From: Hymenoscyphus infarciens
Taxonomy: Eukaryota > Ascomycota > Leotiomycetes > Helotiales > Helotiaceae
NCBI GenBank assembly: GCA_001414345.1
Contig: LLCB01000024.1
Span: forward strand, 1-64,000
DNA: 64,000 nucleotides
Direction: 5' to 3'
The notes beneath the pieces are model-generated. The model was not told where the DNA came from. It worked only from the letters and a program-made list of their open reading frames with translations, and ran no database searches. Below, in pieces: positions 47,899 to 59,542 of this stretch. Position numbers and translations under genes: made by a program. Every line of letters begins with the position of its first letter. Position 1 is the first letter of the stretch.

Positions 47899-50800
47899 TT
47901 ACCATCTTCTACCAAACACAGTATCTTCTTTGGCAGTACCCGATCGCACAGGCTGGGTGGCCTTGCGCTCACGAGAAACATCAGTACTTGAAGTCGAGGC
48001 AGCTCCCATCTCCTTCAAAATTCTGGGCTTTTGAGAGAGATCGGGGTGATGAGAGACAGGGTGTGAATGCTCAGCATCTCGCTTGAAGAGAGACAGGATC
48101 TCCTTCATACCAAGCTTGCCGACACCTCCCTTACCGCCACCCTCGATGGTTTGCTTTGCGAGTTCTCTCTTCTTCTCTTGGAGATCGAGTATACGCTCTT
48201 CAACTGTATCGGTGACGGTGATCTTGTAAACAATAACATCGGTCTTTTGGGTCAATCTATGAACTCGATCAATAGCTTGCTCCTCAACGAACTGGAAAAT
48301 AATTAGCAAAGATAATTTCGAGGCGGAAAAATTTCAACTTACAGGATTCCAGAAAGGTTCAAGAATAACGACCCGAGTGGCTGCCGTCAAATTCAACCCC
48401 AGGGATCCACACTTGAGACTACAAAGCAAGATTCTGCAGTTCTTGTCATTTCGTAGCTTCTCGAGACTGGCCTCACGAAGATCGTTCTTCATCTTTCCAT
48501 CATATCTCGTGAATTTGAATCCCTTCTGGCGTAAGAATGGTTCAATAACATCCAACATCGACGTGAACTGCGAAAATACAATAAACTTGTGTTGAAGAAT
48601 TTCCTTGCCGAGGATTCCAATGAGATGAGTAATCTTGGTCGATGTTATGATGGTAGCAAGCTCGGCTTCTTCATCAGTTCCGAATTCATCCTCGACTTCA
48701 TCGTCAGAATCGGTCTCTGATGTTTGGTCCGAATCACCTTCCGAGTCCGATCCAGATCCCGACTCAGTATCAGAAGTTTCGGCTTTGGTTGTTGGCTGCA
48801 TGGTTGATAGCTTCTTGAGATCCGGGAATTCATCATCTTCGTCAGAATCAAGCCACTCACCACCACCTTCGGCATTCTCATCTGCAGCTCCACCAGCCTT
48901 CCCAAGTGTAAGCGATCCTTGTTCAGCTTCGGGAACGACCCATGAGCCTCCAACCTCCTCTTCATCGTCACTGTCAACAACAACAGCTCGATTTCGTGGC
49001 TTCCGAACAGCAGCTTGGGATTCCGATTTGACCTCTGATTTGTCTTTGTGATGACGGTGCTTCTTCTTTTTCTTGTCCTTCCGGGATCTGGGCTTTGTAA
49101 CAGCTTGAAGATCCTCTTCACAATCTAAGCATCGGATCGCACCATCTTCAATGGCCTGCTTTCCGAGCTCGAGTTGGCAGACCTCGCATTTCTTGGATCC
49201 CATTCCCATATTGCCAAACATATCTGCCATCTCATCAATTTCCTTGCTTGCCGCCTTGGACTTTTGTGAAGAAGCTTCGGTCGTGAGCGCGTCGCTATCC
49301 TTTGCAAGATTGCCTCCAACGAGCTTGGGATGATTGCATGCCTGTCGAAGACGTAACAACATGACCAACGCACTTGCATAATTGACCTTTTCGCCACTCA
49401 TCATTTGTTCAATGCTAGCATCAGTACGAGCTTCGAGACGCTCGTAGAACTTACGTTCCTCTGGCGTAAATTCTGCTGCGACTTTGACGATCTTACGCTC
49501 TGTGACTTTGAATCCTGTTGTGCTGGCTACACCGGGTGTAGCTTTACCACCAGGGTTCAAAGCACCCTCTTTAAGTAAGATGGATTTGGTACGACGTAAC
49601 ATGAATGTGACGAGAATAGCCCGAAGACGCTTCAACGCAAGATCACCTCTGCCATTCTTCATGGGTTTGTCGATTTGATCCTTGAACTCTCGAAGGTCGT
49701 CATAAGGCGGAATGCGCAAGAACTTGATTAAGCTCTGAAGCTCGTCAAGGTTGTTTTGCATGGGAGTTCCGGTCAAGCACCATCGGTACTCGCTGCGCAG
49801 AGCGTAGCATGCTTGGGTTGCTTTAGCATTACGATTCTTGATGGTATGTGCCTCGTCAAGAATGACCCGATACCAATGTAAGCCAAAACAGCCCGTCTTG
49901 AGGCCATCGTCCTTGTCGGAAGAGTTACCAAACTCAGACACCAAAATTTGATAAGTTGTGATGACAACATCGTACTTTTTCAAATCCGCAAACTTCTTGG
50001 TACGTTGAGGACCATGATGAACTATGACCCGGAGAGAATGCGAGGTTTCGACTTTATCCTTGATTTCAGCCTCCCATTGGCGAATGAGTGCCAGAGGAGC
50101 AACAACAAGTGTGCACTTTTCGATTCCAGCCTTGAGCTTACGTTCTGCCATGCCAGCGGCATCCGTTGGTTTGGAATTGTTGATAATGAGTGCAATCGAT
50201 TGCAAAGTCTTTCCAAGACCCATGTCGTCGGCGAGAATACCACCCTTTGGTGCCTTTCCCTTCTTCTTGCTGGTTCCAAGTTCTCTAGCAATGAGCCAGT
50301 CAAGACCCTCTGTCTGATGGGGCAGTAATTTGACTTTGATGCCTTCTACAGATCCGTCGTCTTCCTCCTCTTCCACTTCAAGCTTCTCAGCCTCATCCTC
50401 CACGTCAAGTCCCTTTAATTTTGCTGTAAGAGTATCAACTTCGGCAGCCTTCTTCTTCTTTCGTAATCTGGTTCTTGGCATATCATCGTCATCCTCCATA
50501 ACTCCTTCGAAAAGAGCCTTGAGATCGGCTTGTGCCTTGGCAGGATCCACGAAGGAGAATGGGTCGTAATCATTTCCTGTGGCACGATAGTTGCTCATGG
50601 TCAAGTCAACATAGTTGTTGCCCACGCCGGAATTAACGGTCGAGAATCCAGATGTGGCTCCAAATGAACTGAAACTTGGCTTCGGGGCCGCTTGTGTGGT
50701 GGTATACATGGTAGCGCCTGGTGGGGGAGCGGCGACTGGGGCATTGTATGCAGCTGGTGCTCTGGGCATGAGAGGATTCATTATCTTTCGTGCGCCATCT

Positions 50801-51654
50801 GCGAAAGCGTGTAAATGTGGATGATCTGTAAAAATACGCGTTAGCTTTATCAAGACTTTTGGATGCGGGCTCGCGATAGACAAATAAGACCGACAGTAAG
50901 TGACTTTCGTTGTTCTAACTTCCGCTACCGCTATTCTTGTCTACCAGAAGGTGGGGTTCCAACATACCATGTTTGTCCTCCCGGTGGTGTTCTGGTCTAG
51001 ATTTTGGCTGGTAAAACACATTTGATTGACTCGCCGGAGCGCGATGAAGAGGCGAGCTGGGAAGAGTCGGTTGTCCAAACTGAGGAACGCTTGATCCAGG
51101 GACCGTCTTTCGAGGCGGCTCTCCAAATTGAGAAGGGATGGATTTAGGAGGCTTGTATGTATTATCCGTCTTTCGAGCTGGCTGTTCGTTCGCTGCGTGG
51201 TGTTGCAGAGGCCCGGTCGCGGGGTTTCGTTCGTTCACCATCTTGCTTCTCGTATTCGACTCGGGACTATCGTCGTATGCTCCAAAGACAAAGGGGACAG
51301 GTGAGTCGGAGTCTGCCCAGGAGGTGCCTTTGGTGAACTGGAAAAATTTATCGCCTGGCGTACCGAATAATGAACTCGAATCGCCAAATTCGCTGAGAGA
51401 TAATGGTTGGAAGGATTTCGCGGGAGTAATGGATTCTCGAGGGTAAGGTGGAAGTGTGGGCGATTCCCAAGTTGAGCTTGGTCGGTTTTGGGGTTGTTGT
51501 TTGTTTTTGTTCTTGCCTGGTGAGCTTGGTCTGAAGGAGGGAGCCTCCGTTGATCCCAGAGTATTATGAGGGGCGAAACTGGAAGACCCTCTGTTGGTCA
51601 GAGTGTTAGCCAGCAACCAACGGATTTTTGTGAGAACAGGGATAAATACTTCAT
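47899..51654 (-). CDS. SNF2-family DNA-dependent ATPase, about 1167 aa
   Basis: A predicted nuclear DNA translocase. Exons are 51654-51650 (ATG plus two bases, tentative), 51590-50968, 50825-48343 and 48291-47899, total 3504 nt in frame. The N-terminus is low-complexity, Pro/Ser-rich. Walker A is GGILADDMGLGKTLQSIALI, motif II DEAHTIKN and motif III LTGTPMQNNLDEL. A cysteine pair region (KKCEVCQLEL, then AIRCLDCEEDL) sits between the lobes and looks like a degenerate zinc finger. A long acidic Ser-rich insert (about 49.0-48.65 kb) follows. The second lobe has VFSQFTSMLDVIEPFL, RYDGKM, and EPFWNP joined to FVEEQAIDRVHRL. The arrangement suggests the Rad5/Rad16/Uls1 branch rather than Snf2 itself. 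The first coding exon rests only on a GTATTT donor and CAACAG acceptor restoring frame. Confidence 0.88.
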
Positions 51655-52670
51655 GGATTCAGTCACTCAAATGGATCTTTGTTTTGTCGTGGGTAGAACA
51701 TCTAGTTTGGAGCAATGACAACTGTTCAGTCACCATACAATTTGCAGACGCGACGTCGTCAGGGCGACCAAAACCACTAAACGCGCTTGATTGGTGGGGG
51801 TTCCCCTCACCCTGGGTTGGAAAAAGCCGCACTGCATTTCTGCATTTAATGTAACTAAACGAACGATCAACGCAACTCTTTGCATTAATTCTTTAGTTTA
51901 AATACTTATTTTAATTAGAGGAATAGGGAAGGAAAGGAGGAAACGATGTTTACAATTTTCTAAGCTAAAATCCATTACTAGTGAGTAAACCGTAGCTTTT
52001 CAATACTCACAAGTAACTCGTAGCTTACTCGTGCGGAACACATAGTTGAGATATCTCGCAATCAAAAGTAAATGCTTTAGTTTATATACGCCTACTTAAC
52101 ACTTCATTCCAACTTTCTAGGATAAATTCAATTTGATAGCAAGTTCGTGGTTAGCTACCTATTCACAAGCTTGATTTTAGAAGTCAATGAAAAACTCTAT
52201 CTTCCTATAAAAGAAAGGTCAAACCTCCCTCCTAGTAAGCATAAGCTCCGAAATACTTTCAAAGATAAAGATATTTACTCCTTCTGGATTCTAGAGACAA
52301 ATGCCTTCTCTCGCGATCGCTGACGAACGCGGTAGATAGCCACCCAAAGAGCCTCTTAAACTATACATCTAGATTAAGAGGAAGCACTGTCAACAAATCT
52401 TCAAGCCCAGAATCGGACAGGGTCCCTTTGATATTATAGAGACCTATTTACTAAAGCCCCCCTAACTAGGAAGGCTCGCTAAATCTTCATTTATTAAGGT
52501 AGGTGGGTATCTTTGCTTTTGTCATCCGATCCAGACCTCAGGAGCAGCCAGACTGCTATGTAAAATCCATCCACCAACAGCCCTCTATCCATACAAACAT
52601 ATCCATTACACAGCGTGCCACCCCGAAATCTGCTCATACCATCTGGGGCGTAATGAATACAACGATGTGA
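51655..52670. other. Intergenic region with AT-rich stretch and repeat-motif fragment
   Basis: No gene is seen. From about 51.85 to 52.4 kb the sequence is AT-rich with RIP-like character. CGTAGCTTACTCG at 52019-52031 matches the motif of the array at 59.7-60.0 kb. Confidence 0.5.
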
Positions 52671-54166
52671 TCACTTCCCCTTTTCTAATTTTTCCGACCT
52701 CGACAACCTCTTTCCCGCCTTAGTATCAAATAAACTCTTGACCCTCCGCAATCTCGCCCACCTCTCCTTATCTTTCTCATCTCTATTCTTCAATTCCTCC
52801 GTTTCATCCAATATAGGATCAACCTCACTCGCAACTTCCGTAGTAACTGGTTCCGCGATTCCTTTCTTAGGAGTATTCCCACTCTCCTTGCCAGTTCTCA
52901 GATAATAATCATTCTTCAACACCCGAATAACCATTTCCCATCCAGATACAGAGGTACTCCCAGGCTTCGAGCTAGCTTTCAACCCATTTTGTGATGCTGC
53001 ATTCCTCCAAGGGCAATAGTCTCGATGTTCCGTGATTGGATCGAGATTAATTACTACAGCTCCCTCTATCTCCTCGCCTGCTGCGTTGACCTTTTTACTT
53101 TTGAATAACCATAATCCGAGGACGCGGAAGCATGCGTGACATGAGACTGAACCAGTTTGCTGCCCCAATCTTTCGTGTGCGTGGCCTTCCCAGCCGAATA
53201 ATGCCATCATGAATGCTACTCGATTTATCTTTGCGCCGGTTTCGAAGAAGTTGTTGGGGAGGTAGCTTAGGACGAGATCTAAGTCTAGTTCTAGGGGAGG
53301 TTTCATGTTGAATATGTAGGGGAGGTTGTCGTTTCTGCTGCATACTTGGTCGTATCGTTCACGAAGGGTTTCAAGGGTGGTTGGCGCGTGAGTGAGAGGT
53401 AATTTGAATATTGAATCTGCAAAGAAAAATTAGTTGAGCAGTGCAAAGACAGCTGTTGGCAAGGGACTAACCATCGCATCCTCTCTGTCTCCAAAGGCAA
53501 TCCTCGTCGTGTGAAGTAATTATAAGTTCAACGTATTTATCCACAAGGGCGTCTTCTGGACCAAGTCAGTCAAATGCTCCAAACACCAATTCCGCAGAAC
53601 ATACCAATATTCTGAGCAACATATACATCCTCCTCCTTCCCATCCACCTCCTTCTTATTCAACTTGACCAGTATCTCCACACGACAAAGACAACACCGCA
53701 CCCTTTCAAATTTTTGGCATACCCATCCCCGCTTCGCCCATTCCACCTCATTAACCCTCGCTGGCTTGGGCGTCCAATCTGCCAGATTCGAGAATGACTT
53801 CAGACGTTTAAGAAACTCTCCTCGATCCCAAGGCGCATACTTGGGAGTCGAGGTATCCATCGTAGCCGTGGCCACCGAGGCAGATTTCTTATGCGCCATG
53901 ACAGTTCCCGAGGAAAGTTTGGAGACAGTGGATTTCGCAAGTGGTGGTTTGGCGGGGGAACTTTGCCCGGGTGTTGAAGGTTTGGGTGCGGCGTCTGAGA
54001 TTGAGTTACTAGTCCGCCGCTTTTTGGATTGCGCATCGAGGCTGGTGGGTGAGGATAAGTCGGTTTGGGAGGTATTGTTTACATCTTTTGCGGAGGCAAG
54101 GGAAGTGCTTGATTTATTGCCTATACCGTTCAGTAGGGCGTTGAATTTTCTCTTGGTTACATTCAT
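52671..54166 (-). CDS. C3HC zinc-finger Rsm1/ZC3HC1-like protein, 463 aa
   Basis: A predicted nuclear protein related to fission-yeast Rsm1 (mRNA export) and human ZC3HC1/NIPA. Exons are 54166-53605, 53555-53472 and 53416-52671, in phase. The N-terminal ~100 residues are Ser/Thr/Lys-rich. The C3HC domain begins at PKYAPWDRGEFLKRLKSFS, with DWTPKPARVNEVEWAKRGW and the Cys-rich RVRCCLCRVEI. It continues across the introns with SHDEDCLWRQRGCDDSIFKL, where the His and Cys ligands sit. A second Rsm1-type motif is SVSCHACFRVLGLWLF, with DPITEHRDYCPW later. The tail is charged. The ATG at 54166 is the first in frame. It diverges from the HAL2 gene with only about 250 bp between upstream starts. Confidence 0.88.
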
Positions 54167-54420
54167 GGTGAGAGAAGGGTCTAGCGACAGAGATAATCTC
54201 GAGCGGTTTCGTAGAAGTAAATGCGAGGCTCAAGTCGTTGTTGCCTTTCTTGAAATAAATCAGTCGTCTTGTCTTTGAAGCTCAATGCTGGTTGGTGGGC
54301 CGTGACACCCTTGTGGGGGTGAGATGACATCCGTGGTGCACCTCTGAAATGGAAATCGCCAACTCTTAGTAGGTAGTCCCGTAGAACCGAAGATCAACCA
54401 GGAAGAGAAAGTATTTACTG
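54167..54420. promoter_or_regulatory. Short divergent promoter of Rsm1-like and HAL2 genes
   Basis: A 254-bp gap separates two start codons if the upstream HAL2 ATG is used, or 605 bp if the canonical one is. Co-regulation is possible. No specific site recognised. Confidence 0.5.
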
Positions 54421-55836
54421 ATGCCCCGCGTACGGCCTTCTGGTGCTTCAAAAGATAAAGAGTTATATCTTCCTTCCATAAACACACAACCCAAGCCAAC
54501 TCCATCGCCAACCCTCAGCCCCACTACACATCAAAAACATCTCGGCCCAACCCATTCCCAAAGTGGCAGAACTGCGTCAAATCAACTATCAAATCGGGGC
54601 AAGACACGGCTCATCCTCATATTTTCTTTTATCATCTTGACACTGGCTGCCCTAACCTCCAAGTTCTGGCCTCGTCTTTCCCTTCTCTCTCACCACCTTT
54701 ACAAGTACCCCTCCCCCTCCCCCTCCTCAAAACTCTTCCTCACCACCACCACCACACCCACAACCTCAAAAATGTCTACCTACACCAAAGAACTCGAGGT
54801 AGCCGAGCTCGCAGTCCAAAGAGCAGCCATCCTCACCAAAAAGGTCTTTAACGAAAAAGCAAAGGGTACCATCTCCAAGGACGATAAATCCCCCGTCACC
54901 ATTGGAGATTTCGGCGCCCAAGCCCTCATCATCCAAGCCATTAAGAAGAACTTCCCCAATGACGAGGTCGTGGGTGAGGAGGAAGCAAGCACCCTAAGAG
55001 AAGACACAAAACTCCGCGATACCATCTGGTCTCTAGTCAAAGACGTCAAGTTGACCAACAAGACGGCTGAGAAGGTTCTGGGTGGTCCAATTGAAACTGT
55101 CGAGGGCATGTTGGAGGCTATCGATGCAGGAAACAGTGCTGGAGGAAGTAAGGGAAGAATCTGGGCTTTGGATCCTATTGATGGAACCAAGGGTTTCTTG
55201 CGAGGTGGTCAATATGCCGTCTGCTTGGCATTGATGGTGGATGGAGATGTCAAGGTCGGAGTTTTGGGATGTCCAAATCTTCCAGTTGATGATGCTGCGC
55301 CGCTCACTGCTGAGTCTGGTGTTGACCAGACGGATGCTGAAGGAAAGGGTGTTTTGTTCTCTGCTATTCTCGGTCAAGGAGCCGTCAGTCGTCCACTGCT
55401 CGATGGTGCCGTTGGTCCAAGCAGACCCATCAGCATGAAACCAGTCAAGGACATCAAGGATGCCATTTTCTGTGAAAGTGTAGAGGCAGGTCATTCATCT
55501 CATGGAGACCAAGCTGCTATTGCCGCTAAATTGGGTATCACCAAGCCAAGTGTGAGAATGGATTCTCAAGCCAAGTATGGCTCTGTTGCTCGAGGTGCTG
55601 GAGACATCTATCTCAGATTACCAACAAGTGCAACCTACCAAGAGAAGATTTGGGATCACGCAGCCGGAGATCTCATCGTCAGAGAGGCAGGTGGACAAGT
55701 CACAGATACTCTCGGAAGAAGACTTGATTTTGGTCAAGGTCGAACACTTGCTGAAAACAAGGGTGTCGTAGCTGCTCCTGCTGCAGTGCACGGTTTCGTT
55801 CTTGATGTTGTCAAGGAGGTGCTTTCCAAAAAGTAG
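54421..55836 (+). CDS. MET22: 3'(2'),5'-bisphosphate nucleotidase HAL2/MET22, 355 aa core or 471 aa extended
   Basis: It removes the 3' phosphate from PAP and PAPS, protecting sulfate assimilation and RNA processing from PAP inhibition. The canonical start is the ATG at 54772 (MSTYTKELEVAELAVQRAA), giving 355 residues, as in yeast Hal2. The metal site is VVGEEEAS, then WALDPIDGTKGFLRGGQYAV. The C-terminal motif is IWDHAAGDLIVREAGGQVTD. All Li/Na-sensitive phosphatase motifs are present. The same frame stays open for 117 codons upstream to ATG 54421. That extension is Pro/Ser/Thr-rich, then has one hydrophobic helix (LILIFSFIILTLAALTSKFW, residues 64-83). It could give a membrane-anchored isoform by alternative initiation, or be open by chance in a leader. 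No intron is needed. Confidence 0.93.
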   Translation: MPRVRPSGASKDKELYLPSINTQPKPTPSPTLSPTTHQKHLGPTHSQSGRTASNQLSNRGKTRLILIFSFIILTLAALTSKFWPRLSLLSHHLYKYPSPSPSSKLFLTTTTTPTTSKMSTYTKELEVAELAVQRAAILTKKVFNEKAKGTISKDDKSPVTIGDFGAQALIIQAIKKNFPNDEVVGEEEASTLREDTKLRDTIWSLVKDVKLTNKTAEKVLGGPIETVEGMLEAIDAGNSAGGSKGRIWALDPIDGTKGFLRGGQYAVCLALMVDGDVKVGVLGCPNLPVDDAAPLTAESGVDQTDAEGKGVLFSAILGQGAVSRPLLDGAVGPSRPISMKPVKDIKDAIFCESVEAGHSSHGDQAAIAAKLGITKPSVRMDSQAKYGSVARGAGDIYLRLPTSATYQEKIWDHAAGDLIVREAGGQVTDTLGRRLDFGQGRTLAENKGVVAAPAAVHGFVLDVVKEVLSKK

Positions 55837-56220
55837 ATTTCTCTCATTTGCTGTTCGTCTTTAGAGGGTCAATAACGCGAGGAAACAAATGAAATATATC
55901 CCAAGGGCAATCAACATCCATATAGTTCTCGACAGTCAATTCAAAAGAATTCGGAAGTATTCAAGAATCCATTCCAGAGTTGACTTCGCCGAAAAGTAAT
56001 CATGAGACAAATCCCCTCTGCCCGCCCAGTGTGAACAATGAATAGAATAGAATAGAGTAATAGGTAGTCACTGTTATTTACTCAAGAGTAACCAGTCGTT
56101 ACTCTTACTCTTGGGTAACTACTCTGAGTTACTCTGATTTACTAATTATCGGAGGTTAGCCTAGGGGCAGGAATCGTATAGAAGTGCTTATATAAGTCAC
56201 CTAACTATAGGATTCTAAAG
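55837..56220. other. 3' region of HAL2 with short TTACTC repeats
   Basis: Ordinary composition to about 56.04 kb. Then AGAATAGAATAG and several GTTACTCTTACTCT words follow (56.04-56.16 kb), the latter recurring near 56.40 kb in the AT-rich block that follows. Confidence 0.5.
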
Positions 56221-57770
56221 AGACATAAGTATTTCTTACTTAAAAGAAGAGAGAGAGAAAGGCGATTACTTGAAAGAAAATTTCTTCATAATTTAATAAC
56301 ATATTATTATTATTTTTTAATTCTCATTTGAATATCACGTGTATTACTCTAAAGAACTACTTAGAGTAATAGAGTAATTACTCTTCGTTACTCAACGAAC
56401 TCGTTACTCTTACTCTGCTCTATACTACTCTAAGCTACTTAGGATGATATTAAATAATAAGTAATTTCTTACTTATATTATATCTCTTCTCTAAGTCTAC
56501 GTAATAAATAGAAGAATAAAAGATTAATTATTTATTATAAATATTAAATAAATACGTAATATTCTAACTATTTATTTATACTATAGAGATCTATATAAAC
56601 ATATTACGAATAGTTTCTATTTATTAGACTTAATATCCGCTCTCTAGTCTTAGTATATTAATATTAAATCTACTCTTATCTTATACGTGATTCTTAATAT
56701 ATATAAACTATATTCTCTTATATCTCTTTCTAATTATTTATATAAGTCTAATTATATATCTATTCTAGTCTTTAAAATTATTTAACTCTACTAAGTAGGA
56801 TTTTAAACCTTACTACGTAACTAATAAGCTTTCTAAACTAGGGATAAGCACTTTTACAAAATCGGTGTAAGTGACTATCTTATAAATAGCCTCATTTAAC
56901 GACTAATTTATTCTTTTTAGCTCTAAAACGCCTCGGCGTAGCCTAATCGAGACAACGAAAGCGACTAAAGCGGATAATTTCGAAGGATTTTTATATATGT
57001 TTTAATATAGTAGGAAATCATACTATTAATATAGAGAAGACGAAATATTCATGAATATAATAACTACTATTCGCTCTATAAACTCTCCTTATTCTTGAAT
57101 AATTCGAAGAGCATATTATTCGTGGAAAATAACGAATAGTATGAATATATTCGAGGGCTTTATTCGTTGCGCAGACCTACTCCCTCCTCTCTTTGGTTAC
57201 TAAATTCGTAATCCCAAGAAAATATCTTTCCTAATTCCATAAATTCCCTTCCCAGAAATCAAACCATTCCCAAGTTCTAAAAAGCTTACTTCGCTAGACG
57301 TGGTCTCTCGTTCGTCAATAGTTCTCTACACCCCCTTCTAACCCCTTCCAAGGTTTTATTGACGCTAAGAAATCAGTGCTTGCGCGATGAATTAGTCCTT
57401 GGACGAAGTGTTTCAAAAAAAGGCAAACTATTAGATAGAATAACCTCGATACCTAATCTTTCGTAATATAATCGTCCGGTGTCTTACCTATAAAAATCTA
57501 AATAAATCTAATAGTTAGAGCCTATTTAGCTTACTTAGAGATAATTATAAATAGTCTATTAAACATGCCGAGACCTTATAAAAGTGGCACGGTCTATATT
57601 TATTTATTATCTAATTATTTAGATCATAACTTCTATAATCGTGTCGCTTATATATCTTAGTACTAATATCCTATCTTAGAACAGGAGTAATATAAGCGTA
57701 AGTAGTAGGTAAGAAAAGATTTGTCGTACTACTCTAAAATCTAAGAACCTTTTCCCAACTTTTCAACTTT
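56221..57770. other. AT-rich gene-free island, RIP-like
   Basis: About 1.5 kb of very AT-rich sequence with frequent TA steps and no ORF of 60 codons, bounded by normal composition. CGTTACTCTTACTCT at about 56.40 kb repeats the word at about 56.09 kb, and TTACTC/GAGTAA palindromes abound. This is the expected appearance of a repeat degraded by C-to-T mutation. No transposase remnant is readable. Confidence 0.65.
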
Positions 57771-57844
57771 TCCACTTTGCCACTTTTCAACTTTTCAGCC
57801 GAGATTCGTAACCTATACACCACAAACTCTCTCTTCTACATCTC

Positions 57845-57934
57845 GGCTATGTAAAGAATGTAGACTATGTAAAGAATGTAGACTATATAAAGAATGTAGG
57901 CTATATGAAGAATCTAAGCCATATAAACAATCTT
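57845..57934. repeat. 18-bp tandem repeat, five copies
   Basis: Units of the form GGCTATGTAAAGAATGTA start at 57845, 57863, 57881, 57899 and 57917. The first three differ by one or two bases and the last two have drifted further. The 18-bp period is a multiple of three, but no long frame spans it. Confidence 0.9.
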
Positions 57935-58017
57935 AGTAATATAATCAAAGTGCAAAAAGCCAAAAAGCGAAAAAAAAAGAAGAAAAAAAAAGAGTAACTC
58001 GTAAAGCCTAACATCAC

Positions 58018-58060
58018 CTACCTAGCACCACCTACCTAGCACCACCTAACATCACCTAAG
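58018..58060. repeat. Short tandem repeat CACCTACCTAGCAC
   Basis: CACCTACCTAGCAC occurs twice in tandem and is followed by CACCTAACATCACCTAA. Low-complexity edge of the AT-rich island. Confidence 0.75.
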
Positions 58061-58546
58061 AGTTACAGGAATTCGTAACGACCTATAGTCCCAGACAGAC
58101 AAACCTTCCTCTCTTCTACAATTCTCCTCAAGTCTTCTGGGATAAGGAAAGGTGATATGGATTTAATTGTTCCCAGCTTTATAAGAGAAAGCTGATAAAC
58201 CCAGTTGATTTTCCGAGTCTTGGTCGAATAAGGTGGATGATTGGGGGAGCTACCCCACCCCTCCTCCCTTTGCCTGGTGGTAGTGAAGATTCGTTATGCT
58301 TTGCCGCTGGCTGGCCTTGGAGTTATCCTTGGAGTTAGAAAGTATTCACACCCATGTTTTTTCCTCGAGACCACGTTTAGAAAAAGAAGACATCACCAGG
58401 AGGAATTTCCGAACGTTTCATCCCCCCTTTGAAAGTTGAAACCATTTATACATTTTTTTTCTACACTACACACCCTCCACACCGCAAAACGTACAACCAA
58501 ATATAATACACCTCCCCCACCCCCCTTCCCCCTTCTTTTTGTTCAT
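58061..58546. other. Gap between the AT-rich island and uL6m
   Basis: It holds the 3' end region of the uL6m gene and a CCCCCACCCCCCTTCCCCC tract near 58.52 kb. No gene recognised. Confidence 0.55.
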
Positions 58547-59542
58547 CTACTTGATCTTCTTAGCCTTCAACTTAATCGTCTCCCCATTTACGAAAATCCC
58601 CTTCCCCTTATACGGCTCCGGCTTCCTCCACATGCGAATCTTGGCCGCAAACTGAAGCAGCACCTCCTTCTCCACGCCCTCCAGCAAGATTCTCGTCGGT
58701 TGCGGCGTGCTAGCCTTCACCCCCTCGGGAACAGGTAACTCAATGGGATGCGAGTAGCCCACTTTCAGGACGACGAATTGTTGGCCGGGGAAGGAGGGGG
58801 TGACGGTTGTGGCGGTGCTTTCAACTGTTGCTCTGTAGCCGACGCCTACGAGGCGGAGGATGGCTGTGTGGCCTTCTGAGACGCCGAGGATGTGGTTTTG
58901 GAGGTAGGCGCGGGTTGTGCCTGAGATTTGTTAGAATGATGGAAGGAGGGAGGGCGAAAGGGGAAGGGGGGACGTACCCCACATCTCGCGTTGCTTCTTG
59001 ATTTCCTTGTCTTCTACTGTTACGTAGGCTTTGCGGGTTGCCGTGTCGTGGTCTAGTTTGATGAAAGGGGGGATGGACATTGTCATGCTGCCTGCACGCA
59101 ATCCATTAATTAGCAGATGCCCCAATTGATTTTCCCATGCTCCCCTTTTTGCCTCTTCTATCTCCCTCCCTCTTCCTTCTCATCATCTCTCCTCTGCCAC
59201 TCCATCTGAACTCCCAACCCCCTCAAACCCTTCAAAAGCATAGCAAGAAAAACACCACATACCCAGCGGCCCCTCAACAAAAACACTCCCCCTCCCCTCC
59301 CCAACCAACTTCTTCCCCCCCGTAGCCCCCCCCTTCCCACTCGCAACATTCCTCCCCGGCCCAAAGACCTCAAACTTCACACCAGGCGGAATCGAAAGCG
59401 GCGCCTTCCCAATCTGCGAGGGTCTCGATATCGTCGTAGAGAACTGTCGTGTCAACGCCGGCAGAAGAAAGGTAGGGATTGTTGCTGAAGGTGAGCAGGA
59501 TAGGGCAAGCCCTGGCGCTTTGGAGCGCGCTGTTGAGAGCAT
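58547..59542 (-). CDS. MRPL6: Mitochondrial large-subunit ribosomal protein uL6m, 255 aa
   Basis: A component of the mitochondrial 54S subunit, homologous to bacterial L6. Exons are 59542-59263, 59091-58978 and 58920-58547, in phase. The N-terminus (MLSTARSKAPGLALS, then LTRQFSTTISRPSQ) is a mitochondrial presequence. The first L6 domain begins SQIGKAPLSIPPGVKFEV, followed by VEGPLGSMTMSIPPFIKL across intron 1 and EMWGTTRAYLQNHILGVSEG across intron 2. The second L6 domain has LRLVGVGYRATVES, VVLKVGYSHPIELPVPEGV and the L6 C-terminal signature KIRMWRKPEPYKGKGIFV. It ends KLKAKKIK. Introns are 171 and 57 nt. Confidence 0.95.

Noticed and set aside
48635..49051. Ser-rich 138-codon plus-strand ORF
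   Set aside because: It is the complement of the acidic Ser/Asp-rich insert of the SNF2 ATPase, so it is a shadow frame.
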